Source of the DNA: RGIG426 sp045598965
GTDB taxonomy: Bacteria > Bacillota > Clostridia > Oscillospirales > Acutalibacteraceae
Reading direction: 5' to 3'
Assembly (NCBI GenBank): GCA_045598965.1
Contig: JAZRVH010000025.1
Span: 38,100-102,099 of the forward strand
Length of the DNA: 64,000 nucleotides
The notes under the pieces were generated by a model. That model did not search any database, was not told where the DNA came from, and saw nothing but the letters and a program-made list of their open reading frames with translations. Numbering within the stretch: the stretch's first letter is position 1; every line of letters starts with the position of its first letter. A program made the position numbers and the translations under genes. Below are positions 58,651 through 64,000 of the stretch, piece by piece.

Positions 58651-60158
58651 TATTTTAGACGTACATCTTCCTTTGTCAGGCATTTGGTGAAAAACAATCC
58701 GATGGTGATGACAGCGGTGCAAAGAACGCCACGGCAGGCGGTTTGCACCAAGCTGTCGGGCGGCAAAATGCGGGCACAAAGCAGATCGGTGCCACCTGCC
58801 CCGACAGCAGCACAAGCCAGCGGAATCAGCACCGATTTTCCCCATATAATGTGTGTGCCGGACACCGTACACAATCGCCGAACATTCAGAAAACAGGTAA
58901 AGCAGTTGCTGAAAAGCATAATGAACAAAAAGCCGCCAAGCCCTGTTTTCGGAACAAGCAATAAAATGAGGCCGATGCGTAATCCCGAGTCGGCTACACT
59001 GTAAAGAAGCGAGCGGTTTTGTTGGTTTAATCCTTTGAGAATGCCGTCCGCCACGCTTTCCAGATACATTACGGGAACAAGAGGGGACAACACCCGCAAG
59101 ATAAACCCTACCTCGTCGGTGTGGTATAGCAGTTGTCCGAGCGGATAGGCACAGACAAAAAAGGCTCCGCCGCAAAGGATAGAGGCAGTGAGCGTGATGT
59201 GGAGCGTGTGGGAGACGGTGTGTTTCACTCGCAACGGTTGGTGGAGAGCAAGGGCTTCGGACATCTCGGGAATAAGCAGTGTGGAGAATGCCGCCAAGAA
59301 CGACGAGGGAAAAAAGAGCAGCGGTAACGCCATCCCTTTCAGAGTGCCGAATTGGGCAAGCCCGGTTGCCCGATTCGCCGTATATTGTGCAAGTGTTGCC
59401 GGTACCAAGAGGTTTTCGGCGGTGCGTAAGCCGGTGGCGAGATACCGTCCTGCGGTGATAGGAACAGCAATGGAAAAAAGCGAGCGAAGAAGCGGGGCTT
59501 CGGGTGTGGTTTTTTGGGGTAAAAACCGAATATCCCGCTGACAGCAAAGGGCGATAAAGCCACAGGAAAGAAGCTCTGACAATACGTCGCCGCCCATAAC
59601 GACGGCACAGGCAATTTTAAGAGAACAGCCTCGAAAGCGAACAAACAAGGCGGCGATAATACCGATACGGGAGAGTTGTTCGATGATTTGGGCGAGAGAG
59701 GGAGAAAGCGTTTTGCGGCGTGCCAGAAAGTACCCTTTGAGGCAGGCGGAGCATCCCATAAACGGGAATCCCAACGACAAAATGCGAATGGCGGGCACTG
59801 CCCGTGCGTCGCCGATGGCAATCTCGGCAAGCAGAGGGGCACCCACATAAAACAAAGCAGTGGAGATGACCGCCGCTAAAACGGATATGCCTATCGCTTT
59901 TCGGAGCACTCGCTTTGCTCTTTTGCCGTTTTCTTCGGCGAGGGCATCGGCAACGAGGCGGGTAACCGCCGTAGAAATGCCGGTGGTGGCGAGCGTGGAG
60001 CCCAGCACGTACAGTGAAAAAATCAGCTGATAAAGACCCATTCCCTCGGCACCCATTTTGCCGGATAGCCACACCCGGAAAAAGATGCCGACGGTTTTTA
60101 GAAACAGCGATGTGACAGACAACACGGCGGCATTTTTGAGAAAAAGTCGCTTTTTCAT
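58650..60158 (-). CDS. MOP-family flippase (SpoVB/MurJ-like)
   Basis: About 502 residues with 13-14 TM helices. The start (LFLKTVGIFFRVWLSGKMGAEGMGLYQLIFSLYVLGSTLATTGISTAVTRLVAD) closely matches the SpoVB group of polysaccharide/lipid II flippases. SpoVB is needed for spore cortex in Bacillus. ATG at 60158 is preferred because GAGGAAG lies before it. It follows three genes with peptidoglycan-binding and beta-sandwich domains on the same strand. Confidence 0.88.
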   Translation of the reverse strand: MKKRLFLKNAAVLSVTSLFLKTVGIFFRVWLSGKMGAEGMGLYQLIFSLYVLGSTLATTGISTAVTRLVADALAEENGKRAKRVLRKAIGISVLAAVISTALFYVGAPLLAEIAIGDARAVPAIRILSLGFPFMGCSACLKGYFLARRKTLSPSLAQIIEQLSRIGIIAALFVRFRGCSLKIACAVVMGGDVLSELLSCGFIALCCQRDIRFLPQKTTPEAPLLRSLFSIAVPITAGRYLATGLRTAENLLVPATLAQYTANRATGLAQFGTLKGMALPLLFFPSSFLAAFSTLLIPEMSEALALHQPLRVKHTVSHTLHITLTASILCGGAFFVCAYPLGQLLYHTDEVGFILRVLSPLVPVMYLESVADGILKGLNQQNRSLLYSVADSGLRIGLILLLVPKTGLGGFLFIMLFSNCFTCFLNVRRLCTVSGTHIIWGKSVLIPLACAAVGAGGTDLLCARILPPDSLVQTACRGVLCTAVITIGLFFTKCLTKEDVRLK

Positions 60159-60168
60159 ATAGGCTTCC

Positions 60169-60726
60169 TCAGGTGAGAACGATTGTGTAGCGGTCGGTAG
60201 CACAGAGGTTGAATGCATCGGTCAATGCGTTCCAGGTGGGAATGTCCAGTATGTTGGTTTGGCGACAAAGACGAATTCGCTGTATTTCACCGATGTTGCG
60301 GCAGGTGACGGGGGTCATCTCGTTTTGCAGAGGCTCTTTTTCAAAGTTCAAAAACCGGTCACTTAATGCGTTAAACATCGCTTGCACAAAGGGCACAACA
60401 CACGAACAATCTCCCTGACAAAGCGGCGTGGTAAACGGCGTGTATGGCAGGCAACCTTGCGGGCAGGGGTGTTTTTTGCGGGAGGCGTCGGCGGCGTGAA
60501 CAATCGCCGACCACGTGGCATAATCCACTCGTCCGTTCTCCGGCAGATGGGCACATCGCTGTGCCGCTTTAACCGCTTCGGTGGTAGAGGTGCCGAACAC
60601 GCCGTCCTCGGTAATCGGAGGAACCCGATTATCTGCCTTTGCAATTTCTCGCAAATAGGATTGTAGCTCACGGACATACAGGGCGTGGTCGAATAACAGG
60701 TCGTTTTCGGGAAAGTCAATACTCAT
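60169..60726 (-). CDS. Peptidoglycan-binding domain protein (PG_binding_1-like, short)
   Basis: 185 residues. The first 70 form a peptidoglycan-binding type 1 repeat (ITEDGVFGTSTTEAVKAAQ, DYATWSAIV). A cysteine-rich middle (HPCPQGCLPYTPFTTPLCQGDCSC, nearly every Cys near another) follows, and a second partial repeat ends NILDIPTWNALTDAFNL. No signal peptide. Four bases of overlap with the next upstream gene imply one transcript. Role unknown; spore wall association is a guess from context. Confidence 0.75.
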   Translation of the reverse strand: MSIDFPENDLLFDHALYVRELQSYLREIAKADNRVPPITEDGVFGTSTTEAVKAAQRCAHLPENGRVDYATWSAIVHAADASRKKHPCPQGCLPYTPFTTPLCQGDCSCVVPFVQAMFNALSDRFLNFEKEPLQNEMTPVTCRNIGEIQRIRLCRQTNILDIPTWNALTDAFNLCATDRYTIVLT

Positions 60727-62123
60727 ACGGAGTCCTCCTCATATAACTCGCCGCCGAATTGGGTGGCCCGTTTGTCATAGCCCAGCCGCAAGTCTTGATA
60801 GGTGTGGGCGATGCTGTCCCATGTGGTGGCACCCACGATGCCGTTTTGCTCTAATCCGAATAGCTTTTCGTACGCTTTAACGGCGGCAAGCGTGCGGTTG
60901 CCGAATACGCCGTCCACATAAAGCGGGGGAATGTCCGTATACGTTTCACGGATATACGCTAAATATTCCTGCAACAGGCGAACGCTGTCGCCTTGGCTTC
61001 CCACTTGCAAAATTTCGCCGGGGAACAACACGATGCCGCCCTCCAGCTGTGGGGTTACGGCAACAATGCCGTCATATACTCGCTGCATTTCACGCCAAGT
61101 GGCAAGGTCGACCTCGCCCGTCTCCGGCAATCCAAATGCCTGCTGAAATGCTTGGACAGATTGTGCAGTGTCGGCGGTATAGGTGCCGTTGATTTCGGTA
61201 AAAGGTACCGCCTCATAAAACAGGGCAATTACCTCTAAGTAGTACTGAATGGCCCTCACCTCGTCTCCGGTGGCACCGATTCCCGTGGTGTTTGTAAATT
61301 CCTCCGGCAACTCGTCTAAAGCGATTCCCTCGGAGTCTAACTCCGACAATCGTTTGACTCCTGCGTAAAGATACGAAATTTTGTACCAAGTGGCTTTGTC
61401 AATAATGCCGTTAACGGTCAGCCCGAACACCTTTTGGAATTCACGGACGGCATCGGCGGTATCGGCGGCAAAAATGCCGTTGGCGGGGACGATTTTCGGT
61501 ATAGCGGGATAGTTGCGGGAAATGCGGTTGAGCTGAATTTGTTTTTGCTGAACCCGCTCGCCGGCGTCGCCGATACGCAACGCTGTGCCGGGGTAGGAGG
61601 GTTGATTGATTTCTACCGGTGCGTTTTGAATGATGTTAAGGTCTTCTCCGTAATAAGTGGTTAAGATGTCGTAAGGGATATATCCCTCTTTTGCCAACGC
61701 CACCGATCCCCACTGAGACAGCCCGTCGCAGGTGACGGTGGTGCCGTTGCAGTATTGGGCAAACAGCGGTTCGATGGCATTGTCTCGGCGGAGATAGTCG
61801 TTAAAAATCTGGTCAACAATGCGGATGATGCTGTCAAAAAAGTCACGGTTTTTCACAAATGCCTGGTCATAAGCCGTGACGCTTGTAATATCAAAATCGT
61901 ATCCCCGTGACCGATAATATTCGGTATACACCCGGTTGAGTGCAAAGGAAATTTCCGCATAGATGTTGGCACGCAAGGCGGCATCCGGCCAAGTGGGATA
62001 AATTTCGCTGGAGGCTACATTTTTAATGTAATCGGGAAAAGTAACCGTTACATTTTCCGCCGCTGATGCGGGTGGCCCCAAATGAACGGTAATCACATCC
62101 GGGATAAACGGTTCAAAGGTCAT
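60723..62123 (-). CDS. SpoIID-like domain fused to three peptidoglycan-binding domains
   Basis: About 466 residues. The N-terminal 170 residues (ITVHLGPPASAAENVTVTFPDYIKNVASSEIYPTWPDAALRANIYAEISFALNRVY) resemble SpoIID/LytB domains, which act on denuded glycan during engulfment. Three PG_binding_1 repeats follow, each with a DGVFGNRT/NGIFAADT turn and a DLATW-type end. No signal peptide is visible. The catalytic Glu of SpoIID may correspond to the E in ASSEIYP. ATG at 62123 follows GAAGGGG. Similar proteins occur in many Clostridia, with no assigned role. Confidence 0.8.
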   Translation of the reverse strand: MTFEPFIPDVITVHLGPPASAAENVTVTFPDYIKNVASSEIYPTWPDAALRANIYAEISFALNRVYTEYYRSRGYDFDITSVTAYDQAFVKNRDFFDSIIRIVDQIFNDYLRRDNAIEPLFAQYCNGTTVTCDGLSQWGSVALAKEGYIPYDILTTYYGEDLNIIQNAPVEINQPSYPGTALRIGDAGERVQQKQIQLNRISRNYPAIPKIVPANGIFAADTADAVREFQKVFGLTVNGIIDKATWYKISYLYAGVKRLSELDSEGIALDELPEEFTNTTGIGATGDEVRAIQYYLEVIALFYEAVPFTEINGTYTADTAQSVQAFQQAFGLPETGEVDLATWREMQRVYDGIVAVTPQLEGGIVLFPGEILQVGSQGDSVRLLQEYLAYIRETYTDIPPLYVDGVFGNRTLAAVKAYEKLFGLEQNGIVGATTWDSIAHTYQDLRLGYDKRATQFGGELYEEDSV

Positions 62124-62137
62124 AAATACCCCTTCTT

Positions 62138-62815
62138 TCAATCAAGCTCAGAGGGCGGGTCGGCAGGACGGACAAACATCAGGGATTCCTCGGTTGTGTC
62201 GGCGGAATCGGGAAGCGGTAGCATCATAACTCGCTGTACGGTTTTTACGCCGCCGAATATGGACACGCCCTCGTTGAGAAAGGAGGCAAAACCTGCGGCG
62301 TTGCTCTGTACGGCATAGGTGACGTACGGCAGGGTTTCGGACGGTTCTAAGGATATACGGCGGTCAACCGTGGGCAGACTCCATTCGGGAGAGTTGCCGT
62401 TTTCGTCGGTTTCGCCCATATAGATAAGACGGTTACCGTCGGCTTCTCGACGAAACACCGTGACCGTTGCCCCGACAACGGGAATGGTCCCTCGGGCAGA
62501 AATGAGGCGTACGGTCAGCGTTCCCGTGTCCGTCTCCTTGCCGTTTGAGCCGAAATCGTCGCTGTTTAAGGCGGTTCCGGCCGTCTCGTTGCCAAAGGGT
62601 GGAGCGGCGGGAGGAGGGCTTGTGTTTTTGGCGGGTTGCAAATTGGGAACGGTAGCGATAGCAGGCTCCGAAGCGGGGGCTTCTTCATCCGATTTCAGAG
62701 CGGGCGGAGTGTCGGTTATGGGAGCCGGAACCGGTAAATCGCTTTTTTGAGATAACTGACGCAGTTCGTCGCTGTAACGCCGGATTGTGTCCGACCAATC
62801 ATAGGGAATTGCCAT
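62138..62815 (-). CDS. Protein with proline-rich linker and carboxypeptidase-regulatory-like beta-sandwich
   Basis: 225 residues. A short helical start (SDTIRRYSDELRQLSQKS), a Pro/Ala-rich disordered stretch of about 65 residues and a beta domain (GTLTVRLISARGTIPVVGATVTVFRREADGNRLIYMGETDENGNSP) of the prealbumin-like type. No signal peptide, so it is probably not secreted by Sec. It leads the set with the SpoIID-like and PG-binding genes and the flippase. Confidence 0.65.
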   Translation of the reverse strand: MAIPYDWSDTIRRYSDELRQLSQKSDLPVPAPITDTPPALKSDEEAPASEPAIATVPNLQPAKNTSPPPAAPPFGNETAGTALNSDDFGSNGKETDTGTLTVRLISARGTIPVVGATVTVFRREADGNRLIYMGETDENGNSPEWSLPTVDRRISLEPSETLPYVTYAVQSNAAGFASFLNEGVSIFGGVKTVQRVMMLPLPDSADTTEESLMFVRPADPPSELD

Positions 62816-62916
62816 CCAATTTCCGCCTTTCGTGTTGAAAATTCATAAAATCCTATGCGACGGGCAAAAGAATGATACCGAAAAGTATGAAAAAAAGAAA
62901 ATTTGGCACAAATCCC

Positions 62917-62944
62917 TTGACAAACGCCAAAAATGGGATATAAT
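62917..62944 (+). promoter_or_regulatory. Promoter for tRNA-Gln
   Basis: TTGACA, 16 bases, TATAAT. Confidence 0.7.
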
Positions 62945-62975
62945 AAAATACGCTTGTGACAACAAGCAACGCTAT

Positions 62976-63049
62976 TGCGGAATTGTGTAAGGGTAGCACT
63001 GCAGTCTCTGAATCTGCCTGTCAAGGTTCGAATCCTTGTTCCGCAGCCA
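62976..63049 (+). tRNA. tRNA-Gln (anticodon CTG)
   Basis: A complete 74-base cloverleaf: acceptor TGCGGAA/TTCCGCA, D stem GTG/CAC, anticodon stem GCAG/CTGC with loop centred on CTG, T stem CAAGG/CCTTG around TTCGAAT, CCA encoded. The base pair below the anticodon loop is a T-T mismatch, which is a small irregularity. Confidence 0.92.
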
Positions 63050-63053
63050 AAAA

Positions 63054-63088
63054 CGCCGAGAGGACAATGCCCTCTCGGCGTTTTTTCG
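63054..63088 (+). terminator. Terminator after tRNA-Gln
   Basis: CGCCGAGAGG pairs with CCTCTCGGCG across a short loop, then TTTTTT. Confidence 0.9.
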
Positions 63089-63293
63089 TTGTATTCAAGG
63101 ATTCTTTTCTCGTTTTATCGAAAAAAGCACAACAAAAAGCCCGCCGGGTACATGGCGGGCTTTTGCGTATTACACAAATGACAGTGTCATATCTAAGGAC
63201 TACGGTTAAATCAACTTAGCACATGGGAGTGATCTCCTTTAATTTAATGTCGAAACACTACGAACTTAGTTCATGGGAGTATCTCCTTATCTG

Positions 63294-63332
63294 TTACGGT
63301 TGACATTCGATCGTTTCTTTTAAGTAGTACAT
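63294..63332 (-). CDS. Possible 12-aa peptide in the repeat unit transcript
   Basis: MYYLKETIECQP, preceded by AGGGGA at normal spacing. Stop lies just before the next repeat's ribosome binding site. Confidence 0.3.
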   Translation of the reverse strand: MYYLKETIECQP

Positions 63333-63350
63333 TGGACTATCCCCTATCTG

Positions 63351-63386
63351 TTATTCTTTGTAGCCTTTACGATGACGTCTTAGCAT
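63351..63386 (-). CDS. Possible 11-aa basic peptide in the repeat unit transcript
   Basis: MLRRHRKGYKE, preceded by AAAGGA. Its stop abuts the ribosome binding region of the following unit. Confidence 0.3.
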   Translation of the reverse strand: MLRRHRKGYKE

Positions 63387-63494
63387 AACGCATCATCCTT
63401 TCGGTTTTTTTAGGGGTTGCGATCGAGCTTAGTTCACGGGACTCATTCCTTTCTATATTTCGTCTCGTTCGTGTTAGTTCTTTTCTGTGACTAT

Positions 63495-63523
63495 AGTGTA
63501 CCACGGCGTTTATGAAATGTCAA
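63495..63523 (-). promoter_or_regulatory. Strong promoter of the repeat-unit transcript
   Basis: TTGACA (63518-63523), 17 bases, TACACT (63495-63500) on the minus strand. Confidence 0.8.
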
Positions 63524-63681
63524 TAGTTTTTTTCAAATTTTTTTGCGTTTTTTGGTAATTTTTAACAACGACAGCCCGTAAACCGTTGGGGCACAACGGG
63601 TTGCGGTTTTGAAAATTTTTTCAAAAAAGTTCAAAAAAGTGTAAAATCGGGCGTTTTTGGGGTGGATTGGCGGCGTGCGGC
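63524..63681. other. Gene-free stretch
   Basis: AT-rich in its first part, with a weak hairpin (CCGTTG..CAACGG at about 63580-63602) followed by TTTTGAAAATTTTTTC. No convincing gene, RNA or promoter was seen otherwise. Confidence 0.5.
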
Positions 63682-63880
63682 GGCGAGAGAGCGGGCAGTG
63701 CGGTGGCGAGAGAGTGGGCGTGGCGGCGGCGAGAGAGTGGGGGTGTGGTGGCGAGAGAGTGGGCGGCGGCGAGAGAGCGGGCAGTGCGGTGGCGAGAGAG
63801 CGGGTGGTGGCGAGAGAGCGGGTGGTGGCGAGAGAGAGGGTGCGGGTGAGAGCGAGAGAGAGGGTGTGGCGGCGAGAGAG
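63682..63880. repeat. GGCGAGAGAG tandem repeat array
   Basis: Nine exact copies of GGCGAGAGAG plus one variant (AGCGAGAGAG at 63851), at starts 63682, 63705, 63728, 63750, 63768, 63791, 63809, 63827, 63851 and 63871, with periods of 18-24 bases. Spacers are G-rich (CGGGCAGTGCGGT, TGGGCGGC and the like). The plus strand is nearly all purine with GT/GC. Open frames over it are low-complexity and unlike proteins. Confidence 0.85.
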
Positions 63881-63935
63881 TGGGCGGCCGGAAATCGTTC
63901 GTCAGAGGGGGCCAAGATGCACAACCCGAATTTTT

Positions 63936-63970
63936 TCGTAGGGCAAGGCCTTGGTCTTGCCGTTCCAATT
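63936..63970. repeat. Short GTAGGGC-type palindromic element
   Basis: GTAGGGCAAGGCC..GGTCTTGCCGTTCC forms a hairpin, resembling small palindromic repeats scattered between genes in Clostridia. The remaining 63971-64000 is not interpretable. Confidence 0.4.
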
Positions 63971-64000
63971 TATTGCACCGACCAACGGCGGCAGGAGCAA

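Larger units (their letters stand above)
63215..63453 (-). repeat. Five degenerate repeats, each RBS plus start codon
   Basis: Copies at 63215-63240, 63265-63290, 63323-63347, 63379-63402 and 63428-63453. Minus-strand consensus: AAGGA-n-TCCC-RTG-NNC-TAAG. Start codons are at 63224, 63274, 63332, 63386 and 63437 (intervals 50, 58, 54 and 51). The sequence between copies is unrelated, so this is not a simple tandem duplication nor a CRISPR. Confidence 0.75.
63133..63489 (-). ncRNA. Unassigned short transcript with five start-codon repeats
   Basis: On the minus strand a strong promoter (63495-63523) begins a transcript of about 355 bases that ends at an intrinsic terminator (hairpin AAAAGCCCGCC/GGCGGGCTTTT, 63135-63164, then TTTTT). 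Between them lie five copies of a unit spaced 50-58 bases. Each unit reads AAGGA, a small GGA..TCC type hairpin, then ATG or GTG. Three of the five starts are followed one codon later by TAA; the other two open frames of 11 and 12 codons. I do not recognise the family. It may be a structured RNA, a chain of minimal ORFs, or both. Confidence 0.6.

Noticed and set aside
63215..63453. CRISPR array
   Set aside because: The five copies are degenerate, of differing length, with no constant 20-40 base repeat and no cas genes; each instead has SD and start codon features.
63657..63968. Open frames in all directions through the GGCGAGAGAG array
   Set aside because: Products are simple repeats such as ARERV or HPLSR, arising from the DNA repeat; no good ribosome binding site.

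Overview
The window reads as chromosomal DNA of an anaerobic, apparently spore-forming member of the Clostridia, most like the Oscillospiraceae/Ruminococcaceae. Reasons: a Spo0A gene, an alpha/beta-type small acid-soluble spore protein, a SpoVB-type flippase, a PdaB-like deacetylase, a SpoIID-like protein with peptidoglycan-binding repeats, anaerobic ribonucleotide reductase (NrdD/NrdG), a meso-diaminopimelate-type MurE and AGGAGG ribosome binding sites with many GTG and TTG starts. Species cannot be named from the sequence. No phage, IS element or CRISPR array was seen.

Layout. 1-6.3 kb: end of a carboxyltransferase gene, then obg, mrnC, a YitT-like gene, an Lrp regulator, an aminotransferase, ispE, a small membrane protein and tRNA-Arg. 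6.4-10.2 kb: spo0A with an altered receiver domain, a Cro/CI-type repressor facing a tiny gene across a perfect operator, a beta-helix protein and a CdaR-like regulator. 10.3-17 kb: ftsE-ftsX-M23 hydrolase-S41 protein, then a sigma-factor-like/transmembrane/leucine-rich-repeat fusion. 17-25.3 kb: deacetylase, proBA, ymdB, cysK, ligA, secG. 25.3-32.5 kb (minus): tsaE-tsaB-mutY-SDR and an unusual type II topoisomerase pair. 32.7-36.3 kb: a RodA/FtsW-family gene, serC, serA. 36.5-49.3 kb (minus): the division and cell wall cluster mraZ-rsmH-ftsL-pbp-murE-mraY-ftsW-murG-murA-ftsQ-ftsZ, without murF, murD, murC or ftsA. 49.4-62.8 kb: SASP, a DivIVA-like protein, YdbC, uppP, trxB, nrdD/nrdG, rpsF-ssb-rpsR, prfB and an envelope or spore gene set. 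62.8-64 kb: tRNA-Gln, then a long stretch without ordinary genes.

Function. Much of the window serves envelope growth, division and sporulation: FtsEX with its hydrolase, lipid II synthesis and flipping, UppP recycling, FtsZ/FtsQ/FtsL and several spore-linked proteins. The best candidates for undescribed biology are (1) a minus-strand transcription unit at 63.13-63.52 kb with a strong promoter, an intrinsic terminator and five repeats, each a ribosome binding site plus start codon, three of them followed one codon later by a stop; (2) the sigma-factor/LRR fusion at 14.9-17.0 kb; (3) a repressor facing a tiny gene at 7.7-8.1 kb; and (4) two familiar proteins with altered key residues, an S41 protease homologue and Spo0A.
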